DNA of 31,436 nucleotides, taken from NCBI GenBank assembly GCA_910578345.1, contig CAJTRA010000026.1, positions 1-31,436 of the forward strand, written 5' to 3'. This DNA comes from an uncultured Lachnospiraceae bacterium (GTDB lineage: Bacteria; Bacillota; Clostridia; Lachnospirales; Lachnospiraceae). Made by a program: the position numbers and the translations under genes. Below, piece by piece: positions 6,879 to 15,606 of the stretch (positions within the stretch are counted from its first letter, which is position 1; each line of letters opens with the position of its first letter). The notes beneath the pieces are model-generated. The model searched no databases. It saw only the letters and a program-made list of their open reading frames with translations, and was not told the origin of the DNA.

Positions 6879-7973
6879 CTATGTTGTCTCCTTCCTGATA
6901 ATCTTCTTAAAATCCGTTGCGCTGTCATTTCCAAAGATAACGCTCAACGTCCTTTTGGAACCTTCTAATACTTCCTGAATCTCCGTGATCCGTTTTGAAC
7001 ACTCGATGTTCACATCGCTATAGCGATAAGTGCACAGATCCCCTAAGTCATAATCAACCCCGTAGATCAGATTAGCTGCTGGATCCACATCACTATCCAC
7101 CTTTTCGATTCCCGCATAATCCGCCAGCTTTTCCAGACCTCTTTGAAATAACAGGTCGTGGTATTGTTCATCCGTATAAGTGACATTATCCGATACCTGC
7201 TGCAGATCTCTTGCATCCACCCACAGTTCCCGACGTTCTTCATCATGTGAACTCCTTATATCTACTTCAACGATCTTCCGATTTGCCCCCTCACCAGCTC
7301 CAGCGACAAATGCAACATTTTTACAATCAGATTCATCCCGATCATATTGTGCGTTCTTGATATTCCTGAAAGCATCTGAGAAGATCGCCCAGCTATTGAT
7401 GTTCTGTGCGTCTGTACGGTCAAGCCCTTTCCACACCTCATAGGTCAACGTATTCTCCAGATAATTAAAGACCAGCCGTTGTGACATTTCCTGCGTCTTC
7501 AGCATGTCATACAGTCGTTCTCCTACCGTATCACCAGTGTTCTGTAGGGTAATAGGGCTGCCTCCTCCCCGTACCCTTCCAAGCTGGATATGACTGATCT
7601 TCCGTTCAGCATCTTCAGGGTTTATGACATACTTATCAACAATGCCACGCGCTAGTACCTCCGGCGTCCCCGTTTGGTTAAATGTAGGATGGATCACATT
7701 GTTACTCAGCAGATGTTCGGCAAAAAAACCTTTGCAATATGATGTTTTCTGGCTCTTATCCCCTCGCATAAAATTGACTTCCCGGATTACACCCAGTTCT
7801 GTACGGTCATTCCTATACAGATAGCTCCCGGTATTGATCAGATCAAAATATTCTGCCGGAACATGGAGCTCAAATATGCCAGGGCTATAATATCGCCTGT
7901 ACCATAGCAATGTATTAAACACCTTTATGGATCCCATTGTCTGGAAATGTTTGTCAAATATGATAAACTGCAT
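6879..7973 (-). CDS. Siphovirus Gp37-like tail-associated protein
   Basis: This 364-residue protein resembles the ReqiPepy6 Gp37-like family of baseplate hub or tail-associated proteins. Features seen are the opening MQFIIFDKHFQTMGSIKVFN, the beta-rich segment RYYSPGIFELHVPAEY, and a C-terminal section typical of hub proteins (IYGVDYDLGDLCTYRY, then ITEIQEVLEGSKRTLSVIFG). It lies directly after the distal tail gene with only three bases between them, the order expected for Dit then Tal/hub. I see no lysozyme or peptidase motif. The frame is complete. Confidence 0.8.
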   Translation of the reverse strand: MQFIIFDKHFQTMGSIKVFNTLLWYRRYYSPGIFELHVPAEYFDLINTGSYLYRNDRTELGVIREVNFMRGDKSQKTSYCKGFFAEHLLSNNVIHPTFNQTGTPEVLARGIVDKYVINPEDAERKISHIQLGRVRGGGSPITLQNTGDTVGERLYDMLKTQEMSQRLVFNYLENTLTYEVWKGLDRTDAQNINSWAIFSDAFRNIKNAQYDRDESDCKNVAFVAGAGEGANRKIVEVDIRSSHDEERRELWVDARDLQQVSDNVTYTDEQYHDLLFQRGLEKLADYAGIEKVDSDVDPAANLIYGVDYDLGDLCTYRYSDVNIECSKRITEIQEVLEGSKRTLSVIFGNDSATDFKKIIRKETT

Positions 7974-7976
7974 ACG

Positions 7977-8894
7977 TCATACCCCCAGATACTTAGGACG
8001 GTAATATAGATTTACGTCCAGGTTCGTGTAATTCTCATCCGCATCATACTCAAGATAGTTATCCCCGACTTCTAATTCAAACGGTTCTGATTTCCTGTCA
8101 ATATGCTGATAATGGTTTACCCCATTCAATTCAATTACCTGGTGCCTTGCGTTCGTATCAACCAGAAGGATATCCCCGATCTCCATATCGCAATACACCC
8201 TCATATATTGTCCCGTCTTAACATTTGTTATCTTAGGATTTTTTACACTCCCACGCCTTGCTACGAACTGGATCTGCACACCGGTGGAGACATCCCCATC
8301 GTTAGAAAGTACCACCTCCTTGCGCAGCGTCCTGTAGCCGGTGATCATGCCACCCAGCATCAGTCCTCGCGCTTTTTCCGGATATTCCTGTTTGTTCCCG
8401 GCACGCCTCGCAAGACTGTGCCATGGGAAATGGAATTGCGGCGTATAATGGGCCATATTCTTGCCAAAATTATCAATGTTCAGCATATAAGGATCAGGAC
8501 ACATCAGGTCTACGATGATGCCCAGCCGTGTATCAAGGTTCTTCTGTGCCGCAAACGTCCACCCTTCAAGCTCATATTCTATATTCCGCGAGATCCCCAT
8601 ATTGGTTATCAGGGCCTTTCCCGTATATTTCGGGTTGAAAAACTTAATGACCGCAGCCCGGTTCTCCCGGTTGTTGCGGCCACTCCTGAATTTTGCTTCG
8701 ATGTGGATCGGACGTTTCCCTATTTTCTTTCCGTCAACTGACACGCCGTCTACCAGTGCGTTATCTGACGTGCTTATTTCCAGCTCTGATGATTCGAGGC
8801 CGGAAACTTTTGTGATGTCAATATCCTCGCCCGGCCCCATTACCAGTGTCCTTCCGTTGCAGGCCAACTCGATCCTCAACGTGTTTACTGTCAT
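7977..8894 (-). CDS. Distal tail (Dit) protein
   Basis: This 305-residue protein of the siphovirus tail family (phage tail protein PF05709-like) makes the ring that joins the tail tube to the baseplate. Visible hallmarks are an N-terminal beta domain (MTVNTLRIELACNGRTL), the central GRNNRENRAAVIKFFNP (the loading helix typical of Dit), and YELEGWTFAAQKNLDT. A C-terminal galectin-like beta region ends NLDVNLYYRPKYLGV. The start codon overlaps the tape-measure stop in an ATGA, so the two are translationally coupled. Confidence 0.8.
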   Translation of the reverse strand: MTVNTLRIELACNGRTLVMGPGEDIDITKVSGLESSELEISTSDNALVDGVSVDGKKIGKRPIHIEAKFRSGRNNRENRAAVIKFFNPKYTGKALITNMGISRNIEYELEGWTFAAQKNLDTRLGIIVDLMCPDPYMLNIDNFGKNMAHYTPQFHFPWHSLARRAGNKQEYPEKARGLMLGGMITGYRTLRKEVVLSNDGDVSTGVQIQFVARRGSVKNPKITNVKTGQYMRVYCDMEIGDILLVDTNARHQVIELNGVNHYQHIDRKSEPFELEVGDNYLEYDADENYTNLDVNLYYRPKYLGV

Positions 8895-11800
8895 TTTACT
8901 CCTCCAGCCATTTTCCTAAATGCTTCCCTGTTTGCCTTTGCTGTTTCTGACGGCGTCACTACTGGCACATGGTAGTTGTTTTCCTGCTCCTGGTGATTGT
9001 CATTGTATACAACTGTCCCGGCACTTGTCAGCAGCCTGCCTGCGCCAGCCCCTGAGGCATTCAATGCTATTTCGTTCATGGATGCCGTCACGGTTCCCCG
9101 CATAGCCGCTATAAGTTCTCCAGCCTGCGCTTTCATTTCCTGCAGCGTTTTAGGCATGGAACGCCTCACGCCTTCCATCGTCCCTGGCATCAGCTGGCGT
9201 CCTACTTCATCCCGGAATGCCCCGGACGGGCTATTGATCTTTAATGCATCCTTGACCCCGTCTAAAAGGCTATCTGCAAGCTCCTTGACCTTTTTCACCA
9301 GCCAGTCCCATCCGCTGGAGATGCCATCCCAGATCCCATGGACAATATTCTTGCCAACCTCTGTCATCCGTTTGACAATATCGGCGCCCCATTTGACCAT
9401 CCGTTCAGTAGCTTTATTCAATTCAGATGCTATCTTTCCAGGCAATTGTGTCAACTGCGATATTATTGCCGTGATCATGTTATTGATTGCCGTTCTGGCC
9501 TTCGCTAACATCTGCTGTCCCCATGCCTGGATTTTCGTCACTACATTGACAAGCCATGTCCAAACCTTCCCCGGAAGTTCGGAGAAGAAGGTTACAATGC
9601 TTTCTACAAAAGCGTTCGCGGATTGTTGGGCTTCTGCCTGTATATCACTCCCCCACTGCTGAATCTTTGCTACAGTATCTGTAAGACAAGTCCAGATTTT
9701 ATCTGGAAGTTCGGAGAAAAAGGTTACAACGCTGTCAATCGTTTCTCGTGCCGCATTAATAGCCGTATCATATATCTGCTGGCGCCACAGTAAAAATCTG
9801 TCAATGGTGCCGACTAACCAAGTCCATATCTTTTCTGGAAGTTCAGAGAAGAAGGTTATAATACTGTCAATAATCTTTGGGATTTCTGTCTCCACCCATG
9901 CGCGGAGTTCCATTCCCCATTTGATAAACGTGCCTATCACATATCCCAGCCAATACATCACTTTTCCAGGAAGTTCGGAAAGGAATGTCCCAACACGTTC
10001 TACAAATCCATTTATTGTCTCTTGGGCTTTCGCCTGTATAGCTTGCCCCCATTGCAAAAACTTCTCTGCAGTTTCCTCAAGCCACGTCCATGCTTTGTCC
10101 GGTAATCCTGAAAGATACGTAACAACCTGGTCTACGAATCCCTCTATAGCTTCTTGGCCTTTTTTCTTGGTATCATTTCCCCACTGGACAATCCCATTAA
10201 CCGTCTCTACAAGAGCGTTCCATACCTTATCAGAAAGATCCTTGAATGGTGCAATAATGGCTTCCAGAAGGATTCCTGCTGCTTCCGTGACCTGTGAAAC
10301 AGAACCGGCAAGTGAATAGACGATTGCATCAACAATGGCCGGCATATTCTCGATGAGCGCCATCGCTATGGCCGGGATCGCCTCAACGATGCCCATCATC
10401 ATCCGGATAGCTCCTTCAACGATCAGCGGCGTATTCTCGGTAAAATAGTCCGTAATGGCGATGATCATATCCGGAAGCGCCTGCATTAACTGTTCGATCA
10501 CTACCGGCAATGCTTCCAGTATCGCCATGAAAAGCTCGATAGCACCTTCAAGCAACAATGGCGCCCCTTCGACGAATCCTTGCACCAGCCCCATGACGAG
10601 TTGTAGCGCAGCGTCTACGAGCACCGGAAGGTTTTCCACTACCGCAATTGCTATCTCCGTCACAATGTTCGCTGCTTGGTAGATCAAAGTTGGAAGCGCG
10701 TCAGCAATACCCTCTGCCAGTGCTACAATAATATCAGCGCCGGCCTGCAAAATGTCCGGCAACCAATCAACAATACCTTCCACAATGTCTGATATTGCCA
10801 TGGAAGCTGCCTGAACCATCTGTGGTGCACCTGCAGCAATACCTTCGGCCAGTTTCCCGATCAGGACAATGGATGTCGTCCATATTTCACCGACACAGGA
10901 CATCAGGCCGGTGACAAGTGACGTGATCAGGCTTGCGCCTGATTCCCCGATCCCCGGCGCACTTTTCAGGCCGTCACAAAAGGACATGACCAGACTGACG
11001 GCGGCTTCAATGACCATCGGGGCCGCTTCCGCTATCCTCTGGACTATCTGCGCCAGAACGCCACCGAACGCACCCACAAGGCCCTGAAAACCGCCTTCGT
11101 TAAAGGCATCCTGTAGTTGCTGTACCATCCCCTGTGCTTCTTTTACAACGTCCTTTGCCGTGTCCTGCATGGTTTCATACAGGGAAACGCCTAAACCTTC
11201 CAGGCCGGACTGCAGGATCGTGATCTGCCCCTGCAGATTATCCTGCATGATCTCAGCCATCTCAGCAGCTGATCCATTACAGTTGTTTATTGCACCAGAT
11301 AATTTTTCAAAATCTTTATCTGACGCATTGACGATTGCCAGCAATCCAGACATGGCTTCCTGACCGCCCAGCATAGCTGCATAGTTTGCTTTTTCATCTT
11401 CCGTCAGGCCAGCGAAACCTTTACGCATATCAGTCACGATCTCAGAAAGCGGCTTCATCTTTCCTGTACTGTCTGTGATAGACAGACCAAGTGCGTTCAT
11501 CGCCATCTGTGATTCTTTCGTCGGCTTTGCAAGCCTCGTCATGATTGAGCGCAAAGAAGTACCCGCCTGTGAACCCTTGATGCCGGCATTTGCCATAAGA
11601 CCGATCGCGGTTGCCGTATCTTCCGCAGAATACCCAAGCGATCCCGCCAATGGCGCAACGTACTTAAACGTCTCCCCCATCATGCCGACATTGGTATTCG
11701 CATTACTGGAAGCCGCTGCCAGGATATCCGCAAAATGCGTAGAGTCAGATGCTGACATACCAAAAGCCGTCAACGCATCGGTCACGATATCAGATGTGCT

Positions 11801-12199
11801 TGCCAGGTCCTCCCCGGAAGCGGCAGCAAGGTTCATGATACCTTCAATACCGCCCAACATGTCCTCTGTCTTCCAGCCGGCCATCGCCATATAATTAAGG
11901 GCCTCCGCTGATTCAGTCGCACTGAATTTCGTGGAAGCCCCCATCTCTTTAGCTTTCTCTTTCAGGTTTTCTAATTCTTTACCGGATGCACCTGAGACTG
12001 CTTGCACTTGCGACATGCCGGATTCAAAATCCGAACCGACCTTGATCGCCGCACCTCCTAGTGCTGTAACCCCGGTTGCAACACCTCCTAATACTTTTCC
12101 TGTAACAGATAGTCCTTTTCCAAGGGCATTCACACCCTTCTGGAATCCAGAACTGTCTATCTTTGTATCAAATTTTAATGATCCGTCATTACCTGCCAC
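8891..12199 (-). CDS. Tail tape measure protein, TP901 type
   Basis: This protein of about 1,100 residues sets tail length and is carried inside the tube. The first 350 residues contain the TP901 core (FESGMSQVQAVSGASGKELE, ATKFSATESAEALNYMAMAG, AGIKGSQAGTSLRSIMTRL). A long hydrophobic helical stretch follows (about residues 380-660). A repeat zone of seven units, with a period of roughly 44-45 residues and the signature F-F-S-E-L-P-x-K-x-W, comes next (9380-10260). I prefer the GTG at 12199 over the TTG at 12205 because GAGG lies eight bases before it and only two before the TTG. A C-terminal globular part carries LKINSPSGAFRDEVGR, common at the end of Firmicutes tape measures. Confidence 0.93.
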   Translation of the reverse strand: MAGNDGSLKFDTKIDSSGFQKGVNALGKGLSVTGKVLGGVATGVTALGGAAIKVGSDFESGMSQVQAVSGASGKELENLKEKAKEMGASTKFSATESAEALNYMAMAGWKTEDMLGGIEGIMNLAAASGEDLASTSDIVTDALTAFGMSASDSTHFADILAAASSNANTNVGMMGETFKYVAPLAGSLGYSAEDTATAIGLMANAGIKGSQAGTSLRSIMTRLAKPTKESQMAMNALGLSITDSTGKMKPLSEIVTDMRKGFAGLTEDEKANYAAMLGGQEAMSGLLAIVNASDKDFEKLSGAINNCNGSAAEMAEIMQDNLQGQITILQSGLEGLGVSLYETMQDTAKDVVKEAQGMVQQLQDAFNEGGFQGLVGAFGGVLAQIVQRIAEAAPMVIEAAVSLVMSFCDGLKSAPGIGESGASLITSLVTGLMSCVGEIWTTSIVLIGKLAEGIAAGAPQMVQAASMAISDIVEGIVDWLPDILQAGADIIVALAEGIADALPTLIYQAANIVTEIAIAVVENLPVLVDAALQLVMGLVQGFVEGAPLLLEGAIELFMAILEALPVVIEQLMQALPDMIIAITDYFTENTPLIVEGAIRMMMGIVEAIPAIAMALIENMPAIVDAIVYSLAGSVSQVTEAAGILLEAIIAPFKDLSDKVWNALVETVNGIVQWGNDTKKKGQEAIEGFVDQVVTYLSGLPDKAWTWLEETAEKFLQWGQAIQAKAQETINGFVERVGTFLSELPGKVMYWLGYVIGTFIKWGMELRAWVETEIPKIIDSIITFFSELPEKIWTWLVGTIDRFLLWRQQIYDTAINAARETIDSVVTFFSELPDKIWTCLTDTVAKIQQWGSDIQAEAQQSANAFVESIVTFFSELPGKVWTWLVNVVTKIQAWGQQMLAKARTAINNMITAIISQLTQLPGKIASELNKATERMVKWGADIVKRMTEVGKNIVHGIWDGISSGWDWLVKKVKELADSLLDGVKDALKINSPSGAFRDEVGRQLMPGTMEGVRRSMPKTLQEMKAQAGELIAAMRGTVTASMNEIALNASGAGAGRLLTSAGTVVYNDNHQEQENNYHVPVVTPSETAKANREAFRKMAGGVK
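9380..10260 (-). repeat. Tandem repeats inside the tape measure gene
   Basis: Seven related units of about 133 bp encode variants of SELPxKxWTWL followed by x-x-W-G. The middle copies keep near-identical DNA, GGAAGTTCGGAGAAGAAGGT and close variants, at about 9570, 9705, 9838 and 9970. The outer copies have drifted (DLSDKVWNALVE first, TQLPGKIASELNK last). Confidence 0.8.
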
Positions 12200-12209
12200 T
12201 CTCAAAACC

Positions 12210-12830
12210 TCACTTGATCAGTTGTGAAATGTCACCCCCACTCGCAAGGATGGCTTCCAATTCCTTTTCAAGCCTTATCTGTTCAGCGGATTCCGGAATC
12301 TTGTAGATCCGCTTCATGCGCCGGTAAAATTCTTTCCTTTCCTTTGGCATCTTCGCAGGAATTTCCATAGTGCGGTATGCCATGATCTTGCAGAAAAGCG
12401 TTGTTTCCGGCAATCCCAAAAATAAGGCCCTAAACTGCCACCAATGAAGTCTGTTTTTTGTCAGGTCGATCTTATATGTTTCCAAGAATGCAGCATATAT
12501 ATAGCCGGCATCATGCTCATAAGAAAACGGCAGATCCTTTCCGGAAGTCTCTTCTTCCGATTCAGATCGTGCAGGTATGTCGGCACCACACCGATAAAAC
12601 CACATGATATTATCCAGTGCTTCCTTCACCGTATCCATGCTATCCAGCAGTGGAAAAATCACATCCCCATAATACAGCCGCAGCACAGTATCCAGCTTTT
12701 CGTCATCCGGCATTTCCAAATCGCTAAGTGCCTGCTCAAATAAAATACCCGTGCGGTAATCTGTATTGATGGGGATCTCTTTGCCTGTCACGAAGACGGT
12801 ATAAGGAAGTTCATCCATTAAGATATTCAT
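12210..12830 (-). CDS. Phage Gp15-family protein, probable tail assembly chaperone
   Basis: This 206-residue protein resembles the bacteriophage Gp15 family (PF06854). Its pattern is an N-terminal strand pair (LPYTVFVTGKEIPINTDYRT), an acidic helical middle and the tryptophan-rich HWWQFRALFLGLPETT, then the basic MPKERKEFYRRMKRIYKIP. It lies directly before the tape measure gene, and its start overlaps the previous gene in an ATGA. That is the position of the second tail assembly chaperone, which coats the tape measure while the tube is built. No slippery sequence for a -1 frameshift was seen at the junction, so the pair seems to be made by stop-start coupling. Confidence 0.8.
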   Translation of the reverse strand: MNILMDELPYTVFVTGKEIPINTDYRTGILFEQALSDLEMPDDEKLDTVLRLYYGDVIFPLLDSMDTVKEALDNIMWFYRCGADIPARSESEEETSGKDLPFSYEHDAGYIYAAFLETYKIDLTKNRLHWWQFRALFLGLPETTLFCKIMAYRTMEIPAKMPKERKEFYRRMKRIYKIPESAEQIRLEKELEAILASGGDISQLIK

Positions 12831-13219
12831 AGCCGGTTATTCTGCCGGTTCTGCTTCTTCTGATGTCCCTGCATAGACCGGAAACTGTCCTGACGCTGTG
12901 TATATCTGTTGGACAGATCATTGAACTTCTTTTTCTCGTCCCGCTGCGCTTCGTTGATCCGTGCCAGCGCTTCCAGATGCACCATAACATTCTTGCTGCC
13001 CTGAAAGATACTTTCAGCCGTGCCCTCTCCGAATACGCCGTCAAAAAAATTCTCAACAATCTGGTTTATAGCCCTGTACTGCGCGGCGACACTGCCTTTC
13101 ATTGTCTTACTCGAATTGATTTCGCTTTTTGTATCCTGCGCAGCCGCCTCAAACGCTTCCATGAAATCAGCATCCATAAAGTCCGCCTGCAAAGTTACCC
13201 CATTGATCTCTATATTCAT
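12827..13219 (-). CDS. DUF6673-like protein, first tail assembly chaperone
   Basis: This 130-residue protein begins MNIEINGVTLQADFMDADFM. The frame extends to 13240, but the upstream codons consist of the ribosome binding region itself (GGAGGAAAGGAAG), so the ATG at 13219 is the real start. After a short beta strand the protein is helical and charged (AAQDTKSEINSSKTMKGS, NFFDGVFGEGTAESIFQG), ending in a polar tail rich in Gln and Asn. It lies between the tail tube and Gp15, matching the first tail chaperone position in Firmicutes siphophages. The family name DUF6673 is from memory; the role is by position. Confidence 0.7.
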   Translation of the reverse strand: MNIEINGVTLQADFMDADFMEAFEAAAQDTKSEINSSKTMKGSVAAQYRAINQIVENFFDGVFGEGTAESIFQGSKNVMVHLEALARINEAQRDEKKKFNDLSNRYTQRQDSFRSMQGHQKKQNRQNNRL

Positions 13220-13255
13220 TTTTTTCTTCCTTTCCTCCACCGCAGCACATAAAGA

Positions 13256-13286
13256 CAGCGCAAAGCCACGGTGCTACTCTGCGCTG
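13256..13286 (-). other. Hairpin between tail tube and tail chaperone genes
   Basis: Seven-base arms CAGCGCA and TGCGCTG enclose a smaller AGC/GCT pair, in the 131-bp gap between the tail tube stop and the chaperone start. No proper T-run follows, so it is not a clear terminator. It could reduce transcription or stabilise the tail-tube message. The rest of the gap shows nothing recognisable. Confidence 0.35.
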
Positions 13287-13350
13287 TTCTGATCGTCCGC
13301 TGCCCTGCCTGGGTCAGCTACCGTTTTCAGCAGTTATTATTCTTTTTGTT

Positions 13351-13920
13351 TTACTCCGTAGGTTCTGTTTCCTCAAGTTCGAGGTCAAATTTGCCCTTAA
13401 ACTCTCCCTCAGTAAATTTCATAGCCACGGTATCAAATTTGCCATGGATAGGGTCCCCTACAGCATGCAACGTACCGGATGCGCTGATCTTTTCGCCGCC
13501 TGCGCCGGTAAAATCGCTGACCTCATTTGATACAATAAACTTCCGCGCCGTAAACTCCGCAGTATCCGCATTCGGCGTGCCGATCGGGTTGAACAGCTCA
13601 ACTTTCACGTATGTATGTTGTGCATCCTCCCCGGTATGATGGTCGCGCCCATCCTTCCATAGGGTATAAAGCGCTTTCTGCGCAGGGATCGCGTCGAACT
13701 CATAAGGGAATTCCGTCTCATACGCAATGATGTCTGCGGAACTTGTTACCTCATTGATATACGTCGTGGAATCACTTTTTGCGCCGGGAGATTCATCCAG
13801 TTTCGTAAATCCAACCCCGCACAATTCCATTTTCCCGTTTACTTCCAGGTAATCAGCGATCTTATTACGGATCAGTGCGCTCCTGCCGCCCGTAAAAATC
13901 TGTAAATCAAATTTCTTCAT
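13351..13920 (-). CDS. Major tail tube protein with Prp-type leader
   Basis: This 189-residue protein forms the tail tube. Its place, between the tail completion gene and the tail chaperones, and its beta-rich body (KMELCGVGFTKLDESPG, AYETEFPYEFDAIPAQ, TYVKVELFNPIG) fit Firmicutes major tail proteins. Its N-terminus, MKKFDLQIFTGGRS, carries the F-D-L-Q-x-F-T leader also present on the scaffold and capsid proteins of this phage. By analogy with bL27 processing, the cut would follow Phe9. Processing of a tail protein by Prp is not something I know to be established, so that part is inference. The C-terminus is acidic (FDLELEETEPTE). Confidence 0.8.
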   Translation of the reverse strand: MKKFDLQIFTGGRSALIRNKIADYLEVNGKMELCGVGFTKLDESPGAKSDSTTYINEVTSSADIIAYETEFPYEFDAIPAQKALYTLWKDGRDHHTGEDAQHTYVKVELFNPIGTPNADTAEFTARKFIVSNEVSDFTGAGGEKISASGTLHAVGDPIHGKFDTVAMKFTEGEFKGKFDLELEETEPTE

Positions 13921-14351
13921 GTTTTCGGTGCCTCCTTAAAATATTGTAAATTCATCTGGACTTGATAAAAAGCATTCTCCATTGTCGCATCCAGCATAAA
14001 TCCCGGTGCAAGAACAGTCAGTGTCTGTGCTTCACATCCTTCCGGCATTGCGGGAAGGTTCCCGATCACATTCTGCTCTTCCACCCAGTTACAGAACTCC
14101 TCATAGAAACTCTCAGCCTGGACCGCCATAATCCGATCCATGGAATAGGCTTCCCGGCTGTTAAAATTGAACTGATACTGCCTGATACTGGAACCGTCAA
14201 CATAAGTTTGTACGACCGGGGAAGTGATAGCGGATTCCAGTGCATATTCCACAGGCTCACTTCCCAAAGCGTTCACCCGGAAGACGCCGTCTTTCAGAAG
14301 CGGGCACTGTAAAAAATAATCTGTCAGCCCTTCAATAATTGAATTAACCAA
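13917..14351 (-). CDS. Tail terminator / minor capsid completion protein
   Basis: This 144-residue protein has an N-terminal helix (MVNSIIEGLTDYFLQCPLL), then mixed alpha/beta with a strong aromatic segment (SFYEEFCNWVEEQNVIGNLP) and a C-terminal strand (AFYQVQMNLQYFKEAPKT). This resembles the tail terminator proteins that cap the tube and dock to the head connector. The stop and start overlap the tail tube gene by four bases. Position between the minor capsid protein and the tail tube supports the role. I cannot assign a specific family with certainty. Confidence 0.65.
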   Translation of the reverse strand: MVNSIIEGLTDYFLQCPLLKDGVFRVNALGSEPVEYALESAITSPVVQTYVDGSSIRQYQFNFNSREAYSMDRIMAVQAESFYEEFCNWVEEQNVIGNLPAMPEGCEAQTLTVLAPGFMLDATMENAFYQVQMNLQYFKEAPKT

Positions 14352-14748
14352 ATGCTCCGCCTCCTCTGCGCATTATTTTTTTTGCGCCATCCAGAATGTC
14401 TTTTCTGTGGGCTGTTTTCATTCTCTCGAACCACTTTCCTCCCCGACGTGAATCATAGGATCTCGACTGTGCCGTCTTGTAATACTGAAATCGTGCGTAA
14501 GGCACAGTGTATTGCACAAGTCCGCTTCCCAATACGGTACCCACCTTTCCGCTTCTTACCAGCGTACCAGACCGGAAAGGTATCAACGGCTGACTGTAAC
14601 GCAAGACTTCATTATCCACAAAGACCTGTGCATCATCAAATTTACCGCTCATCCTTGCTCCAAAATCTGGGCGAAATTCAATTGTCACTGTGCCATCAGG
14701 CAGAACAATCTTTTTTGTGTGTGGTGTCTGAACATTAAATGTTGCCAC
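14344..14748 (-). CDS. Minor capsid protein (head-tail joining)
   Basis: This 134-residue protein resembles the minor capsid 2 / HK97 gp10-like group. A central strand-rich part (AQVFVDNEVLRYSQPLIPFR) is followed by GTLVRSGKVGTVLGSGLVQY and then YARFQYYKT, with a basic C-terminus ending AKKIMRRGGGAFG. The pattern SGTLxxS followed by xYARFQYY is characteristic of the family. It lies in the connector block after the major capsid gene and overlaps the next gene by eight bases. Confidence 0.75.
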   Translation of the reverse strand: MATFNVQTPHTKKIVLPDGTVTIEFRPDFGARMSGKFDDAQVFVDNEVLRYSQPLIPFRSGTLVRSGKVGTVLGSGLVQYTVPYARFQYYKTAQSRSYDSRRGGKWFERMKTAHRKDILDGAKKIMRRGGGAFG

Positions 14749-15198
14749 CTACTTACCTCCAATCCTCCAGTGTCTTGTGTACAGGCTGCCACCGGATGTA
14801 TTGTCCGCATACTCTGTTACATGGATCAGGTCAACACCCTGTTCTCTCGCATATACCGCCACCTCATCCTCATACAGTGCGGATTTTTCGCCAGTATACT
14901 CACTACGGACGACCAAGTCGCCTTTTTGGATCGTCCAGTGCCCTGCCGCTTTGCCATCATCCAGCTTCGCATAACGCAGATCTGAGAGGAACACCCGGTT
15001 ATCCTGAATTACAGAGATCAATGGAACCCTGATCTTATACTGGACATCGTCACTCCACACTCCATTGTCGGCTACTTTGGATCCCTTCCCTTCGACATAG
15101 GAAACATCCTTGATCACTGTGGGGATATAGATCTTTCTTCGTGTTGTCTTATCTGTCCTGCCATTAAAGATAGTCACAGCATCCACATTTGTGGTCAT
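14749..15198 (-). CDS. Head-tail connector protein, DUF6751-like
   Basis: This protein of about 149 residues begins MTTNVDAVTIFNGRTDKTT. The frame extends to 15306, but the upstream part overlaps the previous gene out of frame, and AGAGGAAAGG precedes the ATG at 15198, so I take that start. The body is beta-rich (KIYIPTVIKDVSYVEGKGSK, YKIRVPLISVIQDNRVFLS, GDLVVRSEY) and ends SGGSLYTRHWRIGGK. It falls in the connector region between the gp6-like and minor capsid proteins, where stopper proteins lie. The family name is a recollection, not a search result. Confidence 0.6.
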   Translation of the reverse strand: MTTNVDAVTIFNGRTDKTTRRKIYIPTVIKDVSYVEGKGSKVADNGVWSDDVQYKIRVPLISVIQDNRVFLSDLRYAKLDDGKAAGHWTIQKGDLVVRSEYTGEKSALYEDEVAVYAREQGVDLIHVTEYADNTSGGSLYTRHWRIGGK

Positions 15199-15592
15199 AA
15201 GTGCATCCCGCCTTTCCTCTACGTGAAAGCCATCCTGTAGAGAGCAGACGGGTCCTGACTGCCTGATACATACACCGCTTGACATATTGATCCGTTGTCT
15301 CCCCATCCTTCCGTGCTACGATGAAAGACATAGATAAGCCGTCTTTGCTCTCAGATTTCAGATTCCCGCCTTGCTTCTGTTCCTGCCTGGCTTTATGACA
15401 GGCATCCGCAGCCGCACAGACAGCGTCCTTTATAGCGTCCGCCTGTGCTATATCTGCGAAGATATCGCCGTTTAAATAAGTCAGGTAACGGATGTATGCT
15501 TCCGCTTCCCTGACAGCTCCAGGAAATGTCTGTTCATTCAGAACTGATCCCTTGTACATATCAGAATAATACACAAGATCAACATGCATCAT
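15164..15592 (-). CDS. Head-tail connector (gp6-like adaptor)
   Basis: This 142-residue protein is mostly helical, as expected for the adaptor that docks below the portal. Features are FPGAVREAEAYIRYLTYLNG, AIKDAVCAAADACHKARQEQ and GETTDQYVKRCMYQAVRTRL, close to the gp6-like connector pattern of Firmicutes phages with an internal polar loop. The tail is cysteine-rich (AGCTYDHKCGCCDYL), possibly a metal site, an unusual ending for this group. It follows the major capsid gene. Confidence 0.65.
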   Translation of the reverse strand: MMHVDLVYYSDMYKGSVLNEQTFPGAVREAEAYIRYLTYLNGDIFADIAQADAIKDAVCAAADACHKARQEQKQGGNLKSESKDGLSMSFIVARKDGETTDQYVKRCMYQAVRTRLLSTGWLSRRGKAGCTYDHKCGCCDYL

Positions 15593-15606
15593 CCGTCACT
15601 CCTTTC

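Noticed and set aside
8103..8741. Plus-strand ORF of 212 codons
   Set aside because: It lies wholly inside the distal tail gene on the other strand and its peptide shows no domain pattern; it is a shadow of that gene.
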